From contig DRKV01000208.1 in assembly GCA_011051635.1 (NCBI GenBank), positions 1 through 19,602 on the forward strand: 19,602 nt of DNA. Direction: 5' to 3'. This document shows positions 1 to 5,937 of the stretch, piece by piece. Within the stretch, counting starts at the first letter, position 1. Each line of letters opens with the position of its first letter. This DNA is from Chloroflexota bacterium. Its GTDB lineage: Bacteria > Chloroflexota > Anaerolineae > Anaerolineales > DRKV01. A program made the translations under genes and the position numbers. The notes under the pieces were generated by a model, which did no database searches, was not told the origin of the DNA, and saw only the letters and a list, made by a program, of their open reading frames with translations.

Positions 1-27
1 ATCCGATGAAAGAGCAAGGAGGCCGAA

Positions 28-1668
28 ATGACCCTGCGACGCATCACTTCTTTCGCCCTGTTGTCCCTTTTCCTTCTGACTGCGGCCTGCGGAGGGGGTG
101 CGAAAACGCCGGGCCGTCCCCAAGTTGCCGGGACGCCCGATGCCCCGCCGACCAGCCCTCCCGCCCCGGCGGCGGCCTCGCCGCGCCCGCCGGCCGCGCC
201 GACGCGCCCTGCTTCGCCTACGGCTGCGGCTACGCCGACCGCGGCGGCTTCTCCCACTCCCGCCGCTTCACCCACCCCGGAGATACCGCCCCTGGAAGCG
301 CCTCTGGAGCGGGGGGACGTCAACACAGACCCCGACGGCCCCGTCTACAAAGTCCAGACCTGGCTGACGGCGCTGGGGTACGATGAGGTCGGTGTGGTGG
401 ACGGGGCTTACGGCGGCAAAACGGAGGCTGCCGTGCAGCACTTCCAGGAAGACCGGGGATTGCCGCCCACCGGCGTGGTGGACGAGGCCACCTGGGAAGC
501 GCTGTGCCTGGCGGTTACCGCGGGGAACGTCGCCCCCACGGAGGAGGCCGCCGCGGGAGGCGGGGAGAGCAGCGCTTCCCTCAAGCAGGGCGACAGCGGG
601 GCGGAGGTAGCCGCGCTCAACGCCCGTCTCTCCGAACTGGGGTACGATGTGTGCGGTATCCCCTCCCCCGAGGAATTCGGCTACGGCACTTTTCTGGCGG
701 TGAGCCTCTTCCAGCGGGTGAACGGCCTGGAGACGGACGGCATCGTCGGTCCGCAGACTTCCGCCGCCCTCTTCGCTCCGCAGGCGGTCTCTTTCGGCTC
801 CCTGCCGCCGGATTTCGAGGCCGTATCCGTAGGGGCGGTCAGCGGGAGCGGGAGCGATATGGCTTACGTGAAGAACGCCTTGTGGATAGCCGACGGGGAG
901 GTGTTGCGGAAAATCGACCCGAAAAGCGGCACGGCGTTGAAGGAAGTCGCCCTGCCCAATTTGCCCTTCAATTATGTGTGGGAAGGCACGGAACACCCCA
1001 TCTCCATGGATGCGCACAGCGTGGCGAGCGCGGGCAATTCCCTGTGGGTGGGCGGAACGGCCCACTTTGTGGACGGTACCGGGATGCCCGCCCCGATTGT
1101 GCGGCAGTTCTCCGCGGCGGGGAAGCCTCAGGATACCTTCCTGTACTTCTACAACACGATGGCGGGCTTGCAGCACATCAATTACGGCGAAGGAGATGTC
1201 GTCGGCCTAGCGCTGGACGAGGGCGGGATTGCGTGGGCTTTCATCGCGGGCCGGATGGGGCCTCCGCTGCTGTACGGCATCACGCAGGAGGGCAGCACGG
1301 TGCTGCAAACCGAGTTCTACAGCGACAACTTCCCCGATTTCGGGCACATCGCGCCCGCTGCGGGGCGTTTGTGGGTCGCAGCGGGGGATAGGAGAGGGAA
1401 CACGGAGGTGCGTAGTGTCCTGGAGAACGGAACGACGGATATCCGTCTGCTGGGAGGCTGCGGCACGACCATCGCCTACGACGGGCAGCGGGTCTGGGTC
1501 GGCGGCGAAGGCCGTCTGGTCGGGCTGAACCCGACGAGCGGGGCGGTGGAGGCCACCGCCGGCATCGAGGGGAAAGTCACCCTGCTGACCTCGGACGGGG
1601 CGGGGCGCTTGTGGGCTGTGACCCGCACCGACGGCAAGTACATCCTGTGGAAACTGACTACGCGGTAG
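28..1668 (+). CDS. Peptidoglycan-binding lipoprotein with propeller-like C-terminal region
   Basis: This is a 546-residue secreted lipoprotein. A short basic N-terminus and hydrophobic segment end in a lipobox with LTAAC, so Cys21 would be lipidated. Residues 24-90 are a low-complexity Ala/Pro/Thr/Ser linker, likely spanning the cell wall. Two peptidoglycan-binding (PG_binding_1-like) domains follow at about 95-160 and 183-250. Each has the typical core of a helix with LG-Y, then FQ, then a DG-V-G or TGVVD turn and a T-x-x-AL ending. From about residue 275 to 546 there are regularly spaced LWV/VWVGG strands (LWIADG, LWVGG, LWVAAG, VWVGG, LWAVT), which suggests a beta-propeller. The start is chosen at 28 because AAGGAGG lies five bases upstream and the signal peptide begins there. 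No catalytic motif is visible. Likely role (inference): a wall-attached sensor or scaffold protein. The combination of both domains in one lipoprotein is not one I recognise by name. Confidence 0.85.
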   Translation: MTLRRITSFALLSLFLLTAACGGGAKTPGRPQVAGTPDAPPTSPPAPAAASPRPPAAPTRPASPTAAATPTAAASPTPAASPTPEIPPLEAPLERGDVNTDPDGPVYKVQTWLTALGYDEVGVVDGAYGGKTEAAVQHFQEDRGLPPTGVVDEATWEALCLAVTAGNVAPTEEAAAGGGESSASLKQGDSGAEVAALNARLSELGYDVCGIPSPEEFGYGTFLAVSLFQRVNGLETDGIVGPQTSAALFAPQAVSFGSLPPDFEAVSVGAVSGSGSDMAYVKNALWIADGEVLRKIDPKSGTALKEVALPNLPFNYVWEGTEHPISMDAHSVASAGNSLWVGGTAHFVDGTGMPAPIVRQFSAAGKPQDTFLYFYNTMAGLQHINYGEGDVVGLALDEGGIAWAFIAGRMGPPLLYGITQEGSTVLQTEFYSDNFPDFGHIAPAAGRLWVAAGDRRGNTEVRSVLENGTTDIRLLGGCGTTIAYDGQRVWVGGEGRLVGLNPTSGAVEATAGIEGKVTLLTSDGAGRLWAVTRTDGKYILWKLTTR

Positions 1669-1672
1669 GTCG

Positions 1673-1710
1673 AAAAAAAGACTTCCGAGATTCTTAAAAT
1701 CTCGGAAGTC
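1673..1710 (-). terminator. Rho-independent terminator for the leftward membrane-protein gene
   Basis: A perfect 13-bp inverted repeat lies at 1680-1692 and 1698-1710 with a 5-nt loop. It is flanked on the left by seven A residues (1673-1679), so read leftwards it is a hairpin followed by seven U. It sits downstream of the stop of the 2719-1784 gene. Its stem sequence is closely related to the neighbouring hairpin at 1735-1769. Confidence 0.75.
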
Positions 1711-1734
1711 TGGTTGCTTGCCGGTTCCCTGAGA

Positions 1735-1776
1735 AAGACTTCCGAGTTTTCCGAAGATTCGGAAGTCTTGCTTTTT
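1735..1776 (+). terminator. Rho-independent terminator for the peptidoglycan-binding lipoprotein gene
   Basis: An 11-bp perfect stem pairs AAGACTTCCGA (1735-1745) with TCGGAAGTCTT (1759-1769), followed by GC and five T (1772-1776). It terminates rightward transcription. With the mirror-oriented hairpin just to its left it forms a two-part terminator between convergent genes. Both hairpins share the GACTTCCGA core, so one may be a duplicate of the other. Confidence 0.7.
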
Positions 1777-1783
1777 GCCGGGG

Positions 1784-2719
1784 TCAGTAAGCCGATGGGA
1801 GTTGTTCGGCGGGCGGTTCGGGAACTCCGTACCCGCTCAGGGCGGTGTAGGTCAGCGTCCAGGCGCTCTGGATGAAGGCCTGCAGGATGCCGTTGAAGAA
1901 GATGAGAACGGGGAGATAGCCCACGAAGCAGAGACCCGCCATGAGCAACCCGCTGTTGGCGGCGTGTTCTCCTCCTACGATGAGTACCCCAACCAGGGAG
2001 GCGATGGCGACGCCCAGGGGAGCGGCAATCAGCAAACTGACGATTCCGCCGCCCACGAGGAGAATCAGCCCCATCACAATCATCTCGCCCAGATTGTCGC
2101 GGAAGACCTCCCAGCCGCGCTGGACGGCCTGCGTGATGCTCAGGTCTTCGACTACCAGGGCCACGTTGGCTTGCTGGATGACGATGCCGAGCGCCCATCC
2201 CACGGGGACGAGCAGGCACAACAAAGGCAGGATGCAAAGCATTCCGATTCCCAGAGTCAGGATGCCGAACACTAGGGCGATGACTCCCAGCATCCCGAAG
2301 ATGACGAAGAAGACCAGACCGATGAGCAGATTCAACCCCACGACCCTCCAGAAGTAGGGCAAACTGACCTGCCAGACCTCGGAGAAGGAGAGTTTCTCGT
2401 CCTCTTTTTTGGATTTCGCCATCAGGGTGCCCTTTATCAGGCCGATGCGCCCCATGCTGCCGAGGACAATCGCCAGAATGACGAGTATCATCACCAGCAC
2501 GATGAGACCGATGACGATTGCGGTGATTTGCCAATCCGGGATGCTCTGGAAGAAGCGCTCTACGGCAGGAGGAGGATTCTCGCCGTTGAAGCGGTAGTTG
2601 ATTTGCCCCCCGCTGGAGCCGCCCTGGGAGGCGCAGCCCGCCAGGATACCGAACAGCCACAAGATTTTGTGTTTCCAGATGGTTTGCCATGCGTTGGAAA
2701 GGATTTCGCCGTAGTCCAT
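1784..2719 (-). CDS. Polytopic integral membrane protein, unknown function
   Basis: This is a 311-residue membrane protein. After a short N-terminal segment (DYGEILSNAWQTIWKHK) come hydrophobic stretches at about 18-29, 64-87, 126-158, 155-182, 212-248 and 257-282, for roughly six membrane passes. A conserved-looking motif near 190-209 (VEDLSITQAVQRGWEVF) separates two halves. That pattern resembles the membrane-domain proteins often annotated as 'glycerophosphodiester phosphodiesterase membrane domain' or DUF in Chloroflexota and Actinobacteria. No enzymatic motif is present. The C-terminus is short and Pro-rich (VPEPPAEQLPSAY). The start is supported by GGAGG eight bases upstream of the ATG on the reverse strand. 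It lies downstream of guaA on the same strand but is separated from it by a strong hairpin, so co-transcription is uncertain. No function is assigned. Confidence 0.8.
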   Translation of the reverse strand: MDYGEILSNAWQTIWKHKILWLFGILAGCASQGGSSGGQINYRFNGENPPPAVERFFQSIPDWQITAIVIGLIVLVMILVILAIVLGSMGRIGLIKGTLMAKSKKEDEKLSFSEVWQVSLPYFWRVVGLNLLIGLVFFVIFGMLGVIALVFGILTLGIGMLCILPLLCLLVPVGWALGIVIQQANVALVVEDLSITQAVQRGWEVFRDNLGEMIVMGLILLVGGGIVSLLIAAPLGVAIASLVGVLIVGGEHAANSGLLMAGLCFVGYLPVLIFFNGILQAFIQSAWTLTYTALSGYGVPEPPAEQLPSAY

Positions 2720-2749
2720 AAGAACCTCCGTGGAGTTGATGCGTTTTCA

Positions 2750-2782
2750 AGACCTGACGGGTTTCCAAAACCCGTCAGGTCT
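2750..2782. repeat. Perfect 15-bp intergenic palindrome
   Basis: AGACCTGACGGGTTT (2750-2764) pairs perfectly with 2768-2782 around a 3-nt loop. It lies between the guaA stop and the next leftward gene. There is no clear U-tract on either strand, so it is not a textbook terminator, although it could slow or end guaA transcription. From memory, similar AGACCTG-type palindromes are dispersed repeats in several phyla; this was not checked. Confidence 0.6.
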
Positions 2783-2805
2783 GGGGTTCGATACTACCAT
2801 GTACG

Positions 2806-4371
2806 CTACTCCCACTCGATGGTTGCAGGGGGCTTGCTGGTAACGTCGTATACCACCCGGTTGACGCCGGGCACTTCGTTGACGATGCGGTTGGCGACGC
2901 GTCCCAGCAGGTCGTAGGGAAGGCGCGCCCAGTCGGCGGTCATGAAATCTTCGGTCGTGACGGCGCGCAGCGCGATGACTTCCTCGTAGGTGCGGTTGTC
3001 GCCCATCACGCCGACGGACTGCACCGGCAGGAGGACGGCAAAAGCCTGGGATGTGCCGTACAGTTCGCCCTCCTCCGTGGTGCGCAGGTGCAGCAGACCG
3101 GCGGCGCGCAGTTCCTGGGTGAAGATGGCATCGGCGGCGCGCAAGGTCTCCAGCCGCTGGGGGGTGATTTCTCCCAGGCAGCGCACCGCCAGCCCGGGGC
3201 CGGGAAAAGGCTGCCGCCAGACCATCTCGCGGGGCAGTCCCAGGGTTTCGCCGACGGCGCGCACCTCGTCTTTGAAGAGGTAGCGCAGCGGCTCGACCAA
3301 CTCGAAGCGCATATCTTCGGGCAGGCCGCCGACGTTGTGATGGGTCTTGATGCGGGCGGCCTGCGCTCTGTCGGGGGCGCTGGATTCCACCACGTCGGGG
3401 TAAATCGTGCCCTGCACCAGAAAACGGGGCATTCCCAACTGGCGGGCTTGGGCCTCGAAAATGCGGATGAACTTCTCCCCGATAATGCGGCGTTTTTCTT
3501 CGGGGGCGGTCACGCCACGCAGCGCTCCCATGAAGTCCGCCACGGCATCCACCACCAGCAGTTCCACGCCCAGATTTTCGTGCAGAGCGCGCTGGACGTT
3601 GGCGCGCTCGTTTTGGCGCAGCAGGCCGGTATCCACGAAGACGGCGGTCAACTGGTCGCCGACGGCGCGCCCCACCAGAGCGGCGGCGACGGTGGAATCC
3701 ACTCCCCCGCTGACCGCGGCCAGGACTTGCTCCTCCCCGACCTGCTGACGGATGCGGGCGACGCTCTCCTCGATGATGGATTCCGGCGTCCAGTCGGGGG
3801 TTGCGCCGCAGATTTCTACGGCGAAGCGGCGCAAGATTTCGCCCCCGCGGGGGGTGTGGTGTACTTCGGGGTGAAACTGGACGCCGTAGTAATGCCGCCG
3901 CGGGTCGCCGATGGCCGCTACGGGGGAGTTGTCGGTCTCGGCCAGGGGGATGAAGCCGGGGGGCGGCGTCTCGATGCGGTCACCGTGGGACATCCAGACG
4001 CGCTGCTTGCCCTCCGGGAGGAGGGGGTTGGGACGCAGGGGGCGCAGGATGGCGGGGCCGTACTCGCGCTTGCCGGAGGGAGCGACCCGTCCACCCAGGG
4101 CGCGGGTCAGCGCCTGCATCCCGTAGCAGATGCCCAGAACGGGCAGGCCGGATTCCAGCACCCAGGCAGGCACCTGCGGGGCGTCGGGGGCGTAGACCGA
4201 GGCCGGTCCGCCGGAAAGGATGAAGCCCCTGACCTGCGGGGTGAGCACTTCTTTCCGCGGGACGCTCCAGGGATGCAGTTCGCAGTAAACGTGCGCCTCG
4301 CGCACCCGCCGGGCAATCAATTGCGAGTATTGCGAGCCGAAGTCGAGGATGATGATGGTGGGGTGAGGCAT
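2806..4371 (-). CDS. guaA: GMP synthase (glutamine-hydrolysing)
   Basis: A 521-residue cytoplasmic enzyme that aminates XMP to GMP using glutamine and ATP. The N-terminal class I glutamine amidotransferase domain carries ILSGGPASVY, the nucleophile loop GICYGMQAL (Cys82), and the His/Glu pair in GVQFHPEV (His167, Glu169). The ATP-pyrophosphatase domain has the PP-loop SGGVDS at 221-226. The C-terminal dimerisation domain ends with the family's usual TSKPPATIEWE. Length matches the roughly 525-residue family norm with no gaps. The ATG at 4371 begins immediately before the conserved ILDFGSQYSQLIARRVRE, so the start is firm despite only a weak CACCTCCCC-like upstream sequence and no clean SD. 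It lies 108 bp downstream of xpt on the same strand, separated by a low-complexity tract. The pair would convert xanthine to GMP. Confidence 0.97.
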   Translation of the reverse strand: MPHPTIIILDFGSQYSQLIARRVREAHVYCELHPWSVPRKEVLTPQVRGFILSGGPASVYAPDAPQVPAWVLESGLPVLGICYGMQALTRALGGRVAPSGKREYGPAILRPLRPNPLLPEGKQRVWMSHGDRIETPPPGFIPLAETDNSPVAAIGDPRRHYYGVQFHPEVHHTPRGGEILRRFAVEICGATPDWTPESIIEESVARIRQQVGEEQVLAAVSGGVDSTVAAALVGRAVGDQLTAVFVDTGLLRQNERANVQRALHENLGVELLVVDAVADFMGALRGVTAPEEKRRIIGEKFIRIFEAQARQLGMPRFLVQGTIYPDVVESSAPDRAQAARIKTHHNVGGLPEDMRFELVEPLRYLFKDEVRAVGETLGLPREMVWRQPFPGPGLAVRCLGEITPQRLETLRAADAIFTQELRAAGLLHLRTTEEGELYGTSQAFAVLLPVQSVGVMGDNRTYEEVIALRAVTTEDFMTADWARLPYDLLGRVANRIVNEVPGVNRVVYDVTSKPPATIEWE

Positions 4372-4372
4372 G

Positions 4373-4486
4373 GGGAGGTGATGGGGTGGGGAGATGATGA
4401 GGTGAGGAGATGATGAGATGATGGGGTGATGGGGTGGGAAGCAGTCGTTTTACCCACTCACCCAGTCCCCAATCCCCCCTCACTCC
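4373..4486. repeat. Low-complexity G-rich/C-rich inverted tract between xpt and guaA
   Basis: The left arm (about 4373-4438) is built from degenerate GATGATGAGGTG / GATGGGGTG units. A short spacer containing AGCAGTC (4440-4446) follows, and then a C-rich right arm (4452-4486) that is imperfectly complementary to the left arm. The reverse complement of 4458-4477 matches 18 bases, with one mismatch, of another intergenic tract starting at 13684. The tract lies in the transcribed gap between xpt and guaA and overlaps the zone where the guaA ribosome binding site should be. Confidence 0.6.
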
Positions 4487-5052
4487 AAAAACGTAATGCG
4501 GTCGCCGTCCAGGGAGGCTACCGGGGCGAGGGATTCAATCGGAACGCCGAGAGGCTCCAGGGAGGCGCGGCCCTGCTCGAAGGTCTTCTCCACCAGGGTG
4601 CCGATGCCCACTACTTGTGCGCCGGCTACCTCCGCCAGGCGCACCAGCCCCAGGATGGTCGCTCCGGAGGCCAGGAAGTCGTCAATGATGAGGACGCGTT
4701 CCCCGCCTTGCAGGTATTCCGGCGAGATAATCAACTCCACCATGCGCCCCTTGGTGTGCGAGGGAGCCAGGGTGAGGAAAACCTGGTCGGGCATGGTGAT
4801 GGGTTTGTGTTTGCGGGCATACACCACGGGGAGGCGGAGGTGCTTGCCGGTCATCAAGGCGGGGGCGATGCCCGAAATCTCGGCGGTGAGGATTTTCGTC
4901 GCCCCCACGCGGGCAAAGCGACGCGCCAGTTCCGCCCCGCAGGCGTCCATCAGGAGCGGGTCAACCTGGTGGTTGATGAAGCCGTCCACTTTGAGGATGC
5001 CGTTTCCCAGGTTTTTGCCTTCCCGCAAGATGCGTTCCTTCAGTAGTTGCAT
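4480..5052 (-). CDS. xpt: Xanthine phosphoribosyltransferase
   Basis: A 190-residue purine-salvage enzyme transferring phosphoribose from PRPP to xanthine to give XMP. The sequence follows Bacillus-type Xpt along its length as I remember it: a KVDGFINHQVDPLLM segment (21-35), EISGIAPALMTG (58-69), YARKHKPITM (78-87), and the PRPP-binding loop RVLIIDDFLASGA (119-131). The family's usual length is about 190. The reading frame stays open far upstream of 5052, but the ATG at 5052 is chosen because AGGAG lies seven bases before it and homology begins at MQLLKERI. The promoter predicted at 5194-5166 fits this start with a leader of about 100 nt. No purine riboswitch fold could be recognised in that leader, unlike B. 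subtilis xpt. guaA follows downstream and consumes the XMP product. Confidence 0.95.
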   Translation of the reverse strand: MQLLKERILREGKNLGNGILKVDGFINHQVDPLLMDACGAELARRFARVGATKILTAEISGIAPALMTGKHLRLPVVYARKHKPITMPDQVFLTLAPSHTKGRMVELIISPEYLQGGERVLIIDDFLASGATILGLVRLAEVAGAQVVGIGTLVEKTFEQGRASLEPLGVPIESLAPVASLDGDRITFLE

Positions 5053-5060
5053 GAGGGTCT

Positions 5061-5118
5061 CCTGAAAAAAGTTTGAAAGTGTGCAAGTGAGAAAGTATGC
5101 AAGTGTGCAAGCGTGGTC
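5061..5118. repeat. Degenerate heptamer/octamer tract in the xpt leader
   Basis: On the plus strand this stretch reads as consecutive variants of AAGTGTGC, AAGTGAG, AAAGTATGC, AAGTGTGC, AAGCGTG. It lies inside the predicted 5' leader of xpt. The unit differs from those in the 4373-4486 and 13684-13766 tracts. It could be a minisatellite or a protein/RNA-binding leader; nothing in the sequence decides. Confidence 0.5.
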
Positions 5119-5165
5119 GCTTTCTGCGCAAGACATGCACCGGAAAACTTGACTGCACAACCTGG

Positions 5166-5194
5166 ATTGTACAATGCTTGGAGCGATTGGGCAA
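5166..5194 (-). promoter_or_regulatory. Predicted promoter for xpt-guaA
   Basis: Read on the reverse strand, TTGCCC (5194-5189) and TACAAT (5171-5166) are separated by 17 bp, a near-consensus housekeeping promoter. Transcription would start near 5159 and give a leader of about 107 nt before xpt. It is interleaved with the rightward promoter for maf. Confidence 0.65.
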
Positions 5195-5208
5195 CAGAAT
5201 GGTAAAAT
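5178..5208 (+). promoter_or_regulatory. Possible extended -10 promoter for the maf-pbp-rsgA cluster
   Basis: TGGTAAAAT at 5200-5208 is a TGn-extended -10 (TAAAAT at 5203-5208). A weak TTGGAG lies at 5178-5183 with 19-bp spacing. The predicted start near 5215 leaves about 50 nt before the maf start. It overlaps the opposite-strand xpt promoter, so the two divergent units may interfere or be co-regulated. Confidence 0.4.
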
Positions 5209-5265
5209 TGACGCCTGATGATTCCCGTTCTGCATTGTAAATAAGCGCATCCGGAGGCAGTGCTC

Positions 5266-5937
5266 GTGACTTTCAAGATAATGCTGGTGTTGGCATCCCG
5301 TTCTCCGCGACGGCGGCGACTCCTTTCTTTGGGTGGGTGGATGTTTCACGTTCTGGCCGCCGATGTGGATGAAACGCGGCTGCCGGGTGAATCTCCCGAT
5401 GCGTTCGTGCGCCGTCTGGCGCGTGAAAAAGCATTGGCGGTTGCCCCCCAAACGCGTCCGGGCGCGGTCATCATCGGGGCGGATACCGCTGTCGTAGATG
5501 GAGAAGACATCCTGGGGAAACCCGCCGATATGGCCGAAGCGGAGCGGATGCTGCACCGCCTGCGCGGACACACGCACCAGGTTTACACCGGGATTGCGGG
5601 CTATCGTCCCGCGGATGGTTTCTTCGTGGATGATATGTGCGTTACCGAGGTTCCCATGCGGGCTTACTCGGATGAGGAAATCAACGCTTACCTGGCGACA
5701 GGCGACCCGCTGGACAAAGCGGGTGGATATGCCATTCAGCATCGCGGTTTTCATCCCGTTGCGGATGGGGGGCTGACGGGCTGTTATGCCAATGTGGTGG
5801 GGTTGCCCCTGTGCCACTTGGTGCGGATGCTCAAAAAACTGGATGTGCCTCCCCTGGCGGATGTGCCTCGCGCCTGTCAGAATGCTTTGCATTACCGCTG
5901 TTCCGTCTACCAGGCGGTTTTGCGGGGGGAAGCATGA
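5266..5937 (+). CDS. maf: Maf family nucleoside triphosphate pyrophosphatase
   Basis: A 223-residue cytoplasmic house-cleaning enzyme that hydrolyses (d)NTPs, releasing pyrophosphate. Family hallmarks are the N-terminal LASRSPRRRRLL (9-20), the GADTAVV motif with Asp73, and GKP (84-86). The TGDPLDKAGGYAIQ segment and GCYANVVGLP near the C-terminal core are also typical. The start is set at the GTG at 5266, eight bases after GGAGG (5253-5257); the GTG at 5260 is only two bases from it, and the ATG at 5281 would lie 23 bases away. The protein runs about 25-30 residues beyond the usual Maf end (ADVPRACQNALHYRCSVYQ), with a Cys pair. The last codon overlaps the next gene in an ATGA junction (5934-5937), so the PBP gene is probably translationally coupled to maf. 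Substrate preference cannot be read from the sequence. Confidence 0.93.
   Translation: MTFKIMLVLASRSPRRRRLLSLGGWMFHVLAADVDETRLPGESPDAFVRRLAREKALAVAPQTRPGAVIIGADTAVVDGEDILGKPADMAEAERMLHRLRGHTHQVYTGIAGYRPADGFFVDDMCVTEVPMRAYSDEEINAYLATGDPLDKAGGYAIQHRGFHPVADGGLTGCYANVVGLPLCHLVRMLKKLDVPPLADVPRACQNALHYRCSVYQAVLRGEA

Noticed and set aside
2783..2800. tRNA-like GGTTCGAT sequence
   Set aside because: No acceptor, D or anticodon arms around it and too little space between genes.
3088..4413. 441-codon open frame antisense to guaA
   Set aside because: Composition artefact of GC-rich coding sequence; guaA on the other strand carries every catalytic motif.
4373..5118. CRISPR array
   Set aside because: The repeats are short, degenerate and lack spacers of regular length; no cas genes are nearby.
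5053..5159. Purine riboswitch in the xpt leader
   Set aside because: The conserved purine-aptamer loop and junction sequences known from Firmicutes xpt leaders are not seen; the region is a heptamer tract.
4480..5892. Extended 470-codon reading of xpt starting upstream of 5052
   Set aside because: The extra N-terminal part is antisense to maf, crosses the divergent promoters and has no homology. The ATG at 5052 has a good SD and matches the family start.
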